A DNA stretch of 64,000 nt from CBDCUQ01 sp965222835 (GCA_965222835.1 CBDCUQ010000003.1:310001-374000), one strand, 5' to 3'; shown: positions 43,793 to 52,400, counted from the stretch's first letter. Notes: generated by a model from the letters alone, not told the origin. Made by a program: numbers and translations.

Positions 43793-44676
43793 TTTTAGGT
43801 TTCCTGCTCGCGGTTTCGACCGCCTATAACGTCACGTACTACTTCCTACCGACAGAGTGCGCCAGTACCCAGCAGAAATGGAACGACACTCAAGTGCAAG
43901 CACGTGACGCCTGCCGTGCGCCTGGTCATGGTCTTTGGGCCGGTCAAATAAAGTCTCCAACCGACGAATATGAATGCCGCCGAGAGTATCGCGAACACGC
44001 TGACGTTCGTGCGCAGCAGAGCATGGCAGAATGCACGTGGGAAATAGCCCGCGCCTCTCAGTTCGGTAACGCTTTACTCTTCCTGACGCTCTTTGCTGCT
44101 GTGTGGGCAGCTTATGAGGCCAAGAACGCTGCCGCTGCTGCTGACAAAACTTGGCGTGCAACCGAACGCCCGTGGCTGTCCATAGAACGTTTCGAACCAG
44201 CTACCGTCGATATCACTGAAGACGATTGCATTGTCGACTTCTCCTACGCCATCAAGAATGTCGGCAACACGCCAGCGACCAGCATTTTTGTAACCTGCTT
44301 TGGTACGCACAACGGCAAAGACGCCATCGCCTTCGCAAAAGCGTTTGTTCCTGGCATTGCCCCAGATAGGCAGCACCTCGGCTACTCTCTCTTTCCCAAC
44401 AAAATTGCTTCCGGACTGGACCAAGAAGATAGCGTACACTTCCGACGCGTTGATAGCGATGGCGCAATAGCGGAATCCTGCTTCTTTCCAGCAGTTGCGG
44501 TCGCCGTAGAATACAGGTCGCCAAATCATAACAGCTGGCATGTTACGACTGCCGTCTTCGAAATCGGGAAAAACCGTCGAGTTGCCACGTGGGGCGGCAT
44601 TCATTGGGGAGACGGCAGAATTGAACTGAATCCAGAAGATCTTATCACCAACTTCAGCGGCAACCGCGCTACCTAG
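43762..44676 (+). CDS. Two-helix membrane protein, unknown
   Basis: 304 residues from the GTG at 43762 with GGAGG about 7 bases upstream. First helix 'AAILILGFLLAVSTAYNVTY', a Cys-containing loop of about 70 residues outside, second helix 'NALLFLTLFAAVWAAYEAKN', then a short coiled stretch 'NAAAAADKTWRATERPWLSI' and a beta-rich C-terminal domain ('CIVDFSYAIKNVGNTPATSI'), which looks immunoglobulin-like. The 'TWRATERPWLSIE' segment recurs in many phage- and island-borne membrane proteins. Codon use is AT-richer than the surrounding core genes. The role is unknown. Confidence 0.75.
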   Translation: MPQRDTAAILILGFLLAVSTAYNVTYYFLPTECASTQQKWNDTQVQARDACRAPGHGLWAGQIKSPTDEYECRREYREHADVRAQQSMAECTWEIARASQFGNALLFLTLFAAVWAAYEAKNAAAAADKTWRATERPWLSIERFEPATVDITEDDCIVDFSYAIKNVGNTPATSIFVTCFGTHNGKDAIAFAKAFVPGIAPDRQHLGYSLFPNKIASGLDQEDSVHFRRVDSDGAIAESCFFPAVAVAVEYRSPNHNSWHVTTAVFEIGKNRRVATWGGIHWGDGRIELNPEDLITNFSGNRAT

Positions 44677-45002
44677 TTAAAGAAGTCCAAATAGATGAAT
44701 TGACAAACGGCCCAAGTTGCGAGCGCCCGCGTGGCGCACTTTCTACGTAATGTTGGCGAGCTTTGGGTGGGGGCGGGATGGTCCACGTCTGTATTTGGGC
44801 TTCGCTAGACGGCTGGCGCGAGGCTCAGCGCGTTCAACGAATCTCACCCCCACATTCGTTGCAACCAGACGCTGTAGGTGACCATGATGAGGCCAAGGAT
44901 GAGGACGTCGGCAGGCAAGTTCACTATATATAGAGAATGTGCGAAGGCTAGGCCGCCTGGAACTGCTTCCATAGCTGGAGCATTTCTCGTCGTCGGAAGA
45001 CA
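44677..45002. other. Intergenic region with a copy of the NicO gene 3' end
   Basis: 326 bp between convergent genes. It contains the 65-bp segment (44843-44907) that duplicates the last codons of the metal-transporter gene at 46443-47171. No gene. Confidence 0.6.
44843..44907 (-). repeat. 65-bp direct repeat A (displaced 3' end of a NicO-type gene)
   Basis: About 90% identical to 46442-46506 and in the same orientation. Read on the minus strand it encodes 'VLILGLIMVTYSVWLQRMWG' and a stop, versus 'VLILGLTMITNSVWFQRMWG' and a stop in the intact gene. Confidence 0.8.
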
Positions 45003-46286
45003 TTATGCAGGCTTTCTGTTCAGCTTCGGGTATAGGCCCGGAAGCCACACAGGTGCCAATGCTGCCGGGAATGCAAGTGTGAAAGGCGCTCTGTGCGTTC
45101 TAGATGTTATGGCACCGCGCTTTACCAGCTCAGCAGTAATTCGTCTCGCCTTTCTGGCATCAACACTGGTAATCTCAGGAACATCTTTTCTCTCCAGCTC
45201 ACGGTGCGCCAGAATGTGAGCAAGTACGCGGCTCGAGTGTTCTAACAGCGCACCAACTCGCTCCTCTTCCTTGGACCATTCCATTATTCTACTTCTTAGA
45301 GCGGCAGGATTCATTAAGCGCTGCATAAATAAGATCTGATCAATACTGGTACTTAGAAAGAAGCGCGTGAACGCAACCAATTCCTCTTCGCTAAGGCTTC
45401 CCCTGCCATCAAGATCATTGCGCCTTGGTTGGTCACAATTTGCGAGTAGCTTTTTATATTCGGGAGAATTGCGAGACAATCCTCTCGCAATAGACCAGAT
45501 ACCTCCACTGTCTAAGGCCTCGAGAAATGTAGCGTAAGATAATAAGCGTGTTACCCGCCCATTGCCGTCTGCAAAAGGGTGTATCCAAAGGAGTCGATGG
45601 TGTGCAGCTGCACTCTGCAATACGGCTTCGAATTTCTGCAGCTTGCCGAAGCGTTGCTCCCAACGTTGCATGAACCTTGGAACAGCCCCTGGGCTGGGAG
45701 GGATGTGTCGACCTACACGGGCGTCGCCGGTTCGAAACTCTCCTGGCTTGACCCTCTCTTTTTTGCCGGTCTTTGGATTCTCAACCCAAAGCAGATCGTC
45801 CGGTAGCGCACTTTCGAAGCGGAAGTGCACCTCGCGTGCCGCAGCAGTAGTGTTTGCACGCCCGGTGAGATTGCCGTCGTCAATCCAGCGCTGTGTTGCG
45901 ATGTGGGCGCGCGCCTCTAGCTGTAACTCTCTCTGCCTCTTGTCCGTGTCGTAGTCTTCAGCTAACGCCCTTTCAATATCGATGGGATGGGTGTCGTGTC
46001 CTTCGATCTGATTGCTGTAGTAACAATTCATTGAGCGAACGAGGTCGCATAAGGGTTCGACCATTCCTTGAGGGAGGCTGGCTCGGAACTTCGTCGCCGC
46101 CTGTAGTAGTTCAAATACCAGGTCGTTAAGCTCGCCTCGCGATCTGCAGCTCTCTGATAGGTTGAGCGGTTCCATAAGCTCTACCGCCTCACCCCTATCT
46201 TCGGGCGGGCGCGCTCTAGAGATCTTCCTTTTTGTCGGTTTCTTGGCCAGTTTTTTGGGCAATTTGCCCCCCAAGCGTCTACCCAA
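45003..46286 (-). CDS. Fic-family protein (AMPylase-type)
   Basis: Up to 427 residues. The Fic motif is complete: 'LLWIHPFADGNGRVTRLLSY' (HPFx(D/E)GNGRxxR), so the protein can transfer AMP or a related group to a target hydroxyl. An inhibitory helix of the (S/T)xxxE(G/N) type, 'NCYYSNQIEGHDTHP', precedes it in the same chain, so activity is probably self-restrained. A winged-helix-like C-terminus ('DARKARRITAELVKRGAITS') may bind DNA. The start is uncertain: a TTG at 46286 gives a Lys-rich tail, an ATG at 46175 gives 390 residues. The gene is AT-rich and lies between two copies of the NicO gene end. Confidence 0.85.
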   Translation of the reverse strand: MGRRLGGKLPKKLAKKPTKRKISRARPPEDRGEAVELMEPLNLSESCRSRGELNDLVFELLQAATKFRASLPQGMVEPLCDLVRSMNCYYSNQIEGHDTHPIDIERALAEDYDTDKRQRELQLEARAHIATQRWIDDGNLTGRANTTAAAREVHFRFESALPDDLLWVENPKTGKKERVKPGEFRTGDARVGRHIPPSPGAVPRFMQRWEQRFGKLQKFEAVLQSAAAHHRLLWIHPFADGNGRVTRLLSYATFLEALDSGGIWSIARGLSRNSPEYKKLLANCDQPRRNDLDGRGSLSEEELVAFTRFFLSTSIDQILFMQRLMNPAALRSRIMEWSKEEERVGALLEHSSRVLAHILAHRELERKDVPEITSVDARKARRITAELVKRGAITSRTHRAPFTLAFPAALAPVWLPGLYPKLNRKPA

Positions 46287-46357
46287 TATGATGAAATTAT
46301 TATACTATTCTACGCATGTGCCAAGTCTGGCGGCCAGTTTTTTGGCCAGTTTTGTGG
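46245..46357. repeat. Three short direct repeats at the front of the Fic gene
   Basis: 'ggccagttttttgg' occurs at 46245-46258 and 46332-46345, and a variant 'ggccagttttgtgg' at 46344-46357. An AT-rich stretch with a TATAAT-like box on the minus strand (around 46299-46304) lies between them. They could be regulator sites for the Fic gene. Confidence 0.4.
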
Positions 46358-46441
46358 ACAATTGTGGTCAGATTAGTCTTTTGACCATTGCAAAGCCCCC
46401 TGAAATGCCGGGTGAGCTATCGCTTGCCCCACCCTACCCCA

Positions 46442-46506
46442 CTCACCCCCACATCCGCTGGAACCAGACGCTGTTGGTGATCATGGTGAGGCCAAGGATG
46501 AGGACG
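46442..46506 (-). repeat. 65-bp direct repeat B (3' end of the intact NicO gene)
   Basis: Partner of the copy at 44843-44907. The 1.5 kb between the copies holds the Fic gene. Confidence 0.8.
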
Positions 46507-47171
46507 GCACATGCGGCGACGAACTCCATCCAAAAGCCCACGCGATAGCGCGCCGTGACACTCTTTTGGAGAAAGTCCAGCAGAGGTTGGCGAGCTAGAA
46601 CAGCTGTCACCGCAAATCCGACAATGGTCACGACAATACCTGTAGCCATGGCGGCCACGGCAAAGAGCCCCGTGGCAAGGCGGTCCTGAGCAATGGCGTA
46701 GATGAGAATGAACGTGGTCAGCGGGCAGGGAATCAATCCGGTCACGACGGCCAGCGTTTTTCCGTCGGTCGTATTCGCGGCGGGCGATTGCTTGAGGGCG
46801 CGAAAGATCAGAAATGCACCGATGATGGCGACGAGCGCGCCACTTGCGGCTTCGAAGGCCGGGGCGCGGCCGCCCATAGCAAACGAACGGCTGATCACCA
46901 TTACGCCTGTCAGCACGAGCACGACCGCGATCAAAACGTGCGTTAGTGCGAGCAACGTGCCGGTGATGACACCATCCACGGCACGGCTTTGCCGGCCGAG
47001 GTGATAGGAGACGAGCACACTCTTTCCGTGACCCGGCATGAAGGCGTGCACGACGCCGAATAGGAAGGCCGCCGCCATGAACGAGAGCATGGCCGAGCTG
47101 CTCTCGGCCGACCTTAGGGCCTCGGCAAATCCGGAATAGAGCCATTTCTGTACTTCGACGAGCCACTGCAT
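46443..47171 (-). CDS. NicO/RcnA-family nickel/cobalt (metal) transporter
   Basis: 242 residues with six membrane helices. The metal-site motif of the family is present in 'GVVHAFMPGHGKSVLVSYHL' and a second one in 'GLIPCPLTTFILIYAIAQ'. Helices include 'VDGVITGTLLALTHVLIAVV' and 'ATGIVVTIVGFAVTAVLARQ'. Such proteins move Ni2+ or Co2+ across the inner membrane; direction varies. It is the last gene of a metal-related operon. Its last 20 codons are duplicated 1.6 kb away, beyond the Fic gene. Confidence 0.9.
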   Translation of the reverse strand: MQWLVEVQKWLYSGFAEALRSAESSSAMLSFMAAAFLFGVVHAFMPGHGKSVLVSYHLGRQSRAVDGVITGTLLALTHVLIAVVLVLTGVMVISRSFAMGGRAPAFEAASGALVAIIGAFLIFRALKQSPAANTTDGKTLAVVTGLIPCPLTTFILIYAIAQDRLATGLFAVAAMATGIVVTIVGFAVTAVLARQPLLDFLQKSVTARYRVGFWMEFVAACAVLILGLTMITNSVWFQRMWG

Positions 47172-47226
47172 CGTCCGTTATCCCGCTCTTGCCGACGCCA
47201 TGGTTTGGCTCATGACCTCCTGCAGC

Positions 47227-47928
47227 TCAGCATGTGATCTCGACGGTGTTGGTGCCCGGCGGTTCCATCTGGTCGAATTCGCTGCCGAAGGCGTCCGAAA
47301 GACTTTTGGCAACGTCGGAGACTTCCAGATACTTCTCGGACACCGTGCAGCCCGCGTGCCCCTCTCCGGAGAGCTTGACGGCGTTCTCCTTGGCAAACTC
47401 GAACGCCACGTAATAGCTGTCGTCCGCGACCGTGATGCTTATCGGTGTTTCCCTTGGGCTGGCCGGCGCGCTGAGCGGCAATGTGAAGTGCAGGGTGAGG
47501 AGGTTGTTCGCGTATTCCAACCAGTAATCCGCCGCGGCCCCAAATTCGATCTTCCCGTCGCCAAGTTTTGCCAGCGTAAAGAAGCCGTACTCGGAGAGCC
47601 CTTCCATGTTGTCCTGGGCGAGCGGCTTTAACTCTTCGCGGTCGTATTTTCCATCGTTGTTGGTGTCGAGACCTTCGAGCGCCATCGTTGTGTAGAGTTC
47701 ATCGAAGGTCCAAACGTGCTGGATACGTTTTGCGGCGCCTTTCTCAAACTCAACCGTCATACGGGCCGTGACCCAGACGTGGGGGTGGGCGGCGGCTGGC
47801 GTTGCAAAAAGTGATGCCATGAGTGCGATCGCAAACGCTCGCGTTCGTCCGCAGGATCTCTTGCAGATCACCGCTCGAATCTCGCGCACCTTGGCGCAAC
47901 GGTCGTGATGCGCGACTTGCACTTTCAT
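47227..47928 (-). CDS. DUF1007 periplasmic protein
   Basis: 233 residues; the ATG overlaps the stop of the DUF3299 gene (ATGA). A secretion signal lies at about residues 28-48 ('TRAFAIALMASLFATPAAAH'), followed by the family mark 'HPHVWVTARMTVEFEKGAAK'. An EF-hand-like loop is visible, 'GLDTNNDGKYDREELKPLAQ'. DUF1007 genes very often stand next to NicO transporter genes, as here, and are thought to be their periplasmic helper, probably in metal delivery. The His pair at the mature N-terminus could bind the ion. Confidence 0.9.
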   Translation of the reverse strand: MKVQVAHHDRCAKVREIRAVICKRSCGRTRAFAIALMASLFATPAAAHPHVWVTARMTVEFEKGAAKRIQHVWTFDELYTTMALEGLDTNNDGKYDREELKPLAQDNMEGLSEYGFFTLAKLGDGKIEFGAAADYWLEYANNLLTLHFTLPLSAPASPRETPISITVADDSYYVAFEFAKENAVKLSGEGHAGCTVSEKYLEVSDVAKSLSDAFGSEFDQMEPPGTNTVEITC

Positions 47929-48491
47929 TTGGCGATGACCGTGACCGTGTCGGCATTGATGCTGTAGCCTGCATCGGCCAATCCGGTGAATGCCGTTTCT
48001 GTTTTCATGGTGCCGACGACCTTCACCGGGTCAAAGGGTCCCGTTATTTCGAGTCCCTCATCGAACTTTACAAAGACGATCTGATTCGACGGTGGCGGCG
48101 GGACGTGGATGCAGGCCCCGACAAACGGTACGAGCAAGAACTCCTTGATGGCGGTGCTCTCGAAATCCAACGGCACAAGATAGCCGCCGATCGACACAAG
48201 CTTGCCGTCGAGTTCGGGCACCACGGCCGGTGGCCGGTCGCCGCCCGGCTGACGGCGTTTCATTGACATGAACTTGCCTTCAGGAGTCGGCCGCGGTGGC
48301 GGGGCGGCATCATCGCGTTTTGCCGATCCTGCAAAGAATCTCTTGGAACGCTTGGCGGGCGGCAATGTCTTCGGCTTGAGCTCGGCCCATTTGAGCTCAC
48401 GCGGCGCATCCGCGGCGGACAAGGGCGCACTTGACGTCACCGCGAACGCCAGAATGGCGGCTGTCAGGAGTGCGGTCCGCTCTTTCAACAT
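47925..48491 (-). CDS. DUF3299 exported protein
   Basis: 188 residues with a signal peptide, 'TALLTAAILAFAVTSSAPLS'. A basic Pro-rich stretch precedes the DUF3299 domain: 'VSIGGYLVPLDFESTAIKEF', 'LLVPFVGACIHVPPPPSNQI' with Cys and His in 'GACIHVP', and 'GLEITGPFDPVKVVGTMKTE'. The domain occurs together with MacB-like ABC systems and DUF2796 proteins in zinc-related loci (compare zrg of Vibrio, recalled from memory). Here it is coupled to DUF1007 downstream and follows the permease by 9 bases. Confidence 0.88.
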   Translation of the reverse strand: MLKERTALLTAAILAFAVTSSAPLSAADAPRELKWAELKPKTLPPAKRSKRFFAGSAKRDDAAPPPRPTPEGKFMSMKRRQPGGDRPPAVVPELDGKLVSIGGYLVPLDFESTAIKEFLLVPFVGACIHVPPPPSNQIVFVKFDEGLEITGPFDPVKVVGTMKTETAFTGLADAGYSINADTVTVIAK

Positions 48492-48500
48492 GTCTCTTAC

Positions 48501-49760
48501 CTAGGTTCTGATCGTCATGCCGTCCGCGACCGACAGACGGTAGGCGCGGATTGCCGGAAACAACCCTGCAAGAAAGCCCGCCGCAACTATGGCACCGAGG
48601 GTTAAAAGTTCTCCAGACGACGGGGCCCCTATACTCACCTCTAGTCCGTAAAGCCGGTCAATGAGGGGACGCAAGACCGAGATTGACGCATAGAGCATTG
48701 CCATGCCCAGAGCCACGCCGGCTGCGGTCAAAACGCCGGCTTCCGTGGCCAGCAAACCCAAAATTGTTGTGGGCCGGGCGCCCACCGAGCGTAGAATGGC
48801 CATTTCGCGGCGGCGCTCATTTAATGTGGTGAGAATGGTTGTGACCATGCCGAGCAGGGCGGTGACGACGACCATGGCGGAGATGACGGCGAGCGCGGTT
48901 TCCGCGGTTCCGATGAGCCCCCAAAGTTCCTGAAGGGCGGCGCCAGGTATGATTGCTGACAGCGGTTCCTTGGCATAATTGTTGATGGATCGCTGGACCC
49001 GGAATATGGACAGCTTCGATTTCAATCCCACCATGGCCGCGGTGATGGCTTTTGGCGAGAGATCGAGACGGCGTGCGTCTTTGGCGGAAATCGACTGATC
49101 GGCGCTCGGTATGCCCGTCTGCCAGTCGGCGTGAATAGCTTCTATGGCTTCGAGACTGACGAAGAGTGTTCGGTCTACCGGTGTACCTGTCTTGGCGAGA
49201 ACTCCGGAAACGCGAAATGGTTTGTCCTCGTGCTCGACAAACGACACGCTGCCGGTGCCGTGTGCGATAACAACTGATGCGCCAAGTTCATACTTGAGCT
49301 TGGCCGCGACATCAGCACCGAGAACGACATCGTAGAGATCGTCAAACGGTTTTCCGGATGCAAAGGTGAGCGACTGGCCGCGCCGGTATTTGTGCCGCTT
49401 GAAGTAGTCACCGGTTGTGCCGAGCACGCGGAAGCCGTGGTGGCTGTCACCGAGCGACAACGGCACAATCCAATCGATTTCGGGCTGACTAGCGATATCC
49501 TGGTAGCTCGCCCAAGTGATGTTGTTGGTGGCGTTGCCGATCCGGAATACGGAATAAAGAAGTAGCTGAAGGGAGCCGCCGCGGGCGCCGACCACCAGAT
49601 CGGTTCCGGAAATGGTATCGGTAAAGCTCTGCCGGGCACCGTTGCGCACCTTTTCCACGCCCAACAGCAGCATGACGCTGACGGCGATGGCGACGATGGT
49701 CAGAATGGCGGTGGTTGCGCGATTGCGCAGGGATTGGAGAGCTAAGCGTACGACGATCAT
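48501..49760 (-). CDS. ABC transporter permease, MacB/FtsX-like
   Basis: 419 residues with four membrane helices: one at the N-terminus ('TTAILTIVAIAVSVMLLLGV'), then a large periplasmic domain (about 40-280), then three near the end ('LAVISAMVVVTALLGMVTTI', 'GLLATEAGVLTAAGVALGMA', 'LGAIVAAGFLAGLFPAIRAY'). 'NERRREMAILRSVGARPTTI' is the typical coupling helix before the second FtsX helix. MacB-type systems drive periplasmic partners rather than carry a substrate through the membrane, which suits the DUF2796 and DUF3299 neighbours. The start overlaps the ATPase stop. Confidence 0.92.
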   Translation of the reverse strand: MIVVRLALQSLRNRATTAILTIVAIAVSVMLLLGVEKVRNGARQSFTDTISGTDLVVGARGGSLQLLLYSVFRIGNATNNITWASYQDIASQPEIDWIVPLSLGDSHHGFRVLGTTGDYFKRHKYRRGQSLTFASGKPFDDLYDVVLGADVAAKLKYELGASVVIAHGTGSVSFVEHEDKPFRVSGVLAKTGTPVDRTLFVSLEAIEAIHADWQTGIPSADQSISAKDARRLDLSPKAITAAMVGLKSKLSIFRVQRSINNYAKEPLSAIIPGAALQELWGLIGTAETALAVISAMVVVTALLGMVTTILTTLNERRREMAILRSVGARPTTILGLLATEAGVLTAAGVALGMAMLYASISVLRPLIDRLYGLEVSIGAPSSGELLTLGAIVAAGFLAGLFPAIRAYRLSVADGMTIRT

Positions 49761-50524
49761 GCTGCCCTCCCTTCTCGCGTTGTGACGACGAACTCGTCAA
49801 GCCGGACCACGCGCCCAAACCTGTCGCCAAGACTTTCGTCGTGGCTGACCATGATCAGCGTCGTGCCTGCCGCTGCGGCCTGTGCGAAGAGAAGATCAAG
49901 AAAGGCTTGCTGGCTGTCGCGATCGAGTGCGGATGTCGGCTCGTCGGCGATCATCACTTCGGGCCGGCCAATCAGGGCGCGTGCCGCGGCCACCCGCTGC
50001 TGCTGGCCGACGCTCAGCTCGGAGGCCTTGAGACCGGCGTAGTGAGCGTGCGTCAAACCGAGACTTTCGAGCAGGCGTGCCGCTTCGTCCTCGATGGTTC
50101 CGCTCGCTAAGACACGGTGTTTGCGGGCCGGCGCGAAGCTCAACGGCAAAGCGACATTGTCCGTTACGGACCCATAGGGGAGCAGATTGAACATCTGGAA
50201 AATGATGCCCATGTGCTCGGCGCGAAAGCGGTCGCGCGCCGCCGCAGAAAGCTTGGCGATGTCGGTCCCCAGCACGGCGAGACGCCCGCTCGATGGGACA
50301 ATGATCCCAGCAAGAAGACTGAGCAAGGTGGACTTGCCGCTCCCCGAGGGGCCGGTGATGAGGAGCTGCTCACCTTGCGACAGCTCGAACGCGTCCACGC
50401 CGACGGCGAAGCCTTGCGCACCGGGCCAAGCAAAGCGCACATCCGCCATGCTGATGACGGATGGTTTGGGGCTATCGGTGCCGGTGTCGCGGGGCGCCAT
50501 CTCTTGCAGATCCTTGCCGGTCAC
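49757..50524 (-). CDS. ABC transporter ATP-binding protein (LolD/MacB type)
   Basis: 255 residues. Walker A 'LLITGPSGSGKSTLLSLLAG', Q-loop 'MGIIFQMFNLLPYGSVTDNV', signature 'KASELSVGQQQRVAAARAL', Walker B 'PEVMIADEPTSALDRDSQQA' and the switch His in 'LIMVSHDESLGDRF' are all intact. It powers the neighbouring permease. The GTG at 50524 overlaps the stop of the ZrgA-like gene by 4 bases; an ATG at 50500 is also possible. All genes of this operon overlap or nearly touch. Confidence 0.93.
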   Translation of the reverse strand: MTGKDLQEMAPRDTGTDSPKPSVISMADVRFAWPGAQGFAVGVDAFELSQGEQLLITGPSGSGKSTLLSLLAGIIVPSSGRLAVLGTDIAKLSAAARDRFRAEHMGIIFQMFNLLPYGSVTDNVALPLSFAPARKHRVLASGTIEDEAARLLESLGLTHAHYAGLKASELSVGQQQRVAAARALIGRPEVMIADEPTSALDRDSQQAFLDLLFAQAAAAGTTLIMVSHDESLGDRFGRVVRLDEFVVTTREGRAA

Positions 50525-51150
50525 ATCGTTCCGCCGAGATCAATGACGGGTTTGGCTCGGGTTGCTTTGTAGGTCCGTTGGGACGCTTCGGTCACGACGT
50601 TAACGGTGAGCGCCTCGGCGCCGGGAAACGATTTGAAATAATCAAACGCGATCATGGTCATCGCGGCGGGCTTGGTACAATTAAGAAGATAGGTGACATT
50701 ATACTCGTTGTGCGTGGCTTGAGCCTCACTCTTTTCTGACCCGGATGCGTCCTCCGCGTGATGCGAATCGTGGTCGTTCGAATGTTCTGACGCATCCTCG
50801 TGATCGTGGTCGTCGTGATGGTGATGATCCTCACCCTCGGTATGACTGTTCGCCTCGACAAGCTTGCATTGGGCGGCCGCCGGAATCTTAAACAGTGTGA
50901 GCCCGCGTTTCAGAAGGCCTTCTGCCTTTTCGGCGGCCGCCTTTTCTTTTTTCGTTTGCGGCTGATGCTCAAAGCCGACGATGTCCTGACCTGGTACGTT
51001 GAGTTCCATGGCCACACGGGAGCCCTCGACGGCAATGTTGAGCGTGCCGTGCCCATGCTCATGGGCTTTGAGTTGCCGATGCTCTTGGGCCGCGGCCGAC
51101 GTTGCGAGGCAGACCCCCAATACGAACGGGCCCATAAAATTATGCTTCAT
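50521..51150 (-). CDS. DUF2796 (ZrgA-like) zinc-binding periplasmic protein
   Basis: 209 residues from the ATG at 51150, which opens a signal peptide, 'MKHNFMGPFVLGVCLATSAA'. The mature start is 'QLKAHEHGHGTLNIAVEGSR', the family mark. A His/Asp-rich loop at about residues 105-135 holds about 11 His ('EDHHHHDDHDHEDASEHSND'), clearly a metal trap, probably Zn2+. 'MIAFDYFKSFPGAEALTVNV' is the conserved end. In Vibrio cholerae the relative ZrgA belongs to a zinc-uptake set with MacB-like ABC genes (recalled, not checked). Gene order here fits that. Confidence 0.9.
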   Translation of the reverse strand: MKHNFMGPFVLGVCLATSAAAQEHRQLKAHEHGHGTLNIAVEGSRVAMELNVPGQDIVGFEHQPQTKKEKAAAEKAEGLLKRGLTLFKIPAAAQCKLVEANSHTEGEDHHHHDDHDHEDASEHSNDHDSHHAEDASGSEKSEAQATHNEYNVTYLLNCTKPAAMTMIAFDYFKSFPGAEALTVNVVTEASQRTYKATRAKPVIDLGGTM

Positions 51151-51290
51151 GACGTCATCACTTTCCTGATGCGAAATACTGGGAATTTGCGGGTCCCTCA
51201 TCGCGACCCGACGGGGCGCATGGGTCCTGCATTCGGGATCAAGGCAGACCGCTGGCTGAGTCGGCAACCGGCCACGCGATGCCGTTGATA

Positions 51291-51659
51291 TCAAGACGAG
51301 AGCGATGCCGGCGGGCCACGCGGCTGGAAAGCGGCGCAAGCAATCTGCAGTGCCCTGGCGACGCCGCACCGTGACAAGATTATGCTCTCTTCAAATGCCG
51401 GGGCAGCGATGGCGGCTTGCGTTCCAAGCGCGGCGGCACCGGTTGCAACGACGGCCCAACACAGACTGCACTCGTCATTGTCGTCATGTGACGGGCAGCC
51501 CTGGTTGTCGTGCGCCGAAAACTCGGCAGAGCACGATGCGTTGTCCAGGACTGCGTTCAAATCCTCGTCATGAACATGGCAGGCGAGCACAAACGCCTGG
51601 AAGACCAGCGCAGCCATCGCCAGCGAGGTAAGACTGTGTTTGCGCTTCAACACGCTCAT
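51291..51659 (-). CDS. DUF2946-like small exported protein with Cys/His motifs
   Basis: About 122 residues from the ATG at 51659; ATGs at 51671 and 51695 are alternatives. It starts with a basic tail and hydrophobic stretch, 'SLTSLAMAALVFQAFVLACH', then His/Asp/Cys-rich sequence, 'HDNQGCPSHDDNDECSLCWA' with CxxC, and a second hydrophobic helix. The layout resembles DUF2946, a family of small proteins in copper or other metal loci. Placed between the TetR gene and the ZrgA-like gene, it is probably part of the same metal regulon. The start and family call are moderate. Confidence 0.65.
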   Translation of the reverse strand: MSVLKRKHSLTSLAMAALVFQAFVLACHVHDEDLNAVLDNASCSAEFSAHDNQGCPSHDDNDECSLCWAVVATGAAALGTQAAIAAPAFEESIILSRCGVARALQIACAAFQPRGPPASLSS

Positions 51660-51758
51660 CGGCGTTCGCATCCCTAAATGACCATGAGGATCCATGACTT
51701 GTGGCCTAATCGTGGCGTCTCATTCAGGCTTTCGCCGCTGCCGTGCCCGTCCCGCTCC

Positions 51759-52400
51759 TTAGCGCGTTTTGGCGCCCAACCCATCGAGATAAATCAAGGT
51801 GGCGGCCTCCAAGAGCTCCTCTGGTGTCATCGGGATGGGGCGGCGCGCACGATCGCCGCGTCCGAACAGCGAGGCAATGCCGTGGGAGAGCGACCAGATG
51901 TGAAGCGCCATCATCATTGCCGGCGGGCGCTTAGCCTGCGGCAGCGTGACGATGACGCCTTCGCAAGCCGTGCGTAGGACGGCGAATGCCTTGTCACCTT
52001 CCGCGCGGACGTCCGGATAATCGGCGAGCGAGATCCCCGATTCGAACATGGCGGAGAAATACGCGGGCTCTTCGCGCGCGAACGCGAGATAGGCCCGCCC
52101 GACCCGTTCGAAGGCGCCAAGAGCATCGGGTTCGCCATCCTTCCAGGCGGTCGCAAGGGCCGTGCCGAAGGCTTCGAAACCGCGCTTTGCCACGTCTGCA
52201 ATGAGCGCATCCCTATCTCGGAAGTGCCGGTAGGGCGCAGCCGGCGACACGCCTGCAGCCCGTGCGGCTTCGGCAAAGGTAAATCCCGCGGGGCCCTTTT
52301 CGGCGATGAGCGCGAGGGCGGCCTCGATCAGCGCCTCGCGCAAATTGCCGTGGTGATACCCGCGCCGGGACCCATGTGGCATGTGCTTGTGCCAGCTCAT
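51759..52400 (-). CDS. TetR/AcrR-family transcriptional regulator
   Basis: 213 residues. The N-terminal helix-turn-helix is clear: 'LREALIEAALALIAEKGPAG', 'FTFAEAARAAGVSPAAPYRH' and 'FRDRDALIADVAKRGFEAF'. The C-terminal part ('ALGAFERVGRAYLAFAREEP', 'MMMALHIWSLSHGIASLFGR') is of the WHG type. It lies at the head of the metal-related genes and reads in the same direction; it may control them, but no operator could be found by eye. The N-terminus is His-rich ('WHKHMPHGSRRGYHHGN'). Confidence 0.93.
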   Translation of the reverse strand: MSWHKHMPHGSRRGYHHGNLREALIEAALALIAEKGPAGFTFAEAARAAGVSPAAPYRHFRDRDALIADVAKRGFEAFGTALATAWKDGEPDALGAFERVGRAYLAFAREEPAYFSAMFESGISLADYPDVRAEGDKAFAVLRTACEGVIVTLPQAKRPPAMMMALHIWSLSHGIASLFGRGDRARRPIPMTPEELLEAATLIYLDGLGAKTR

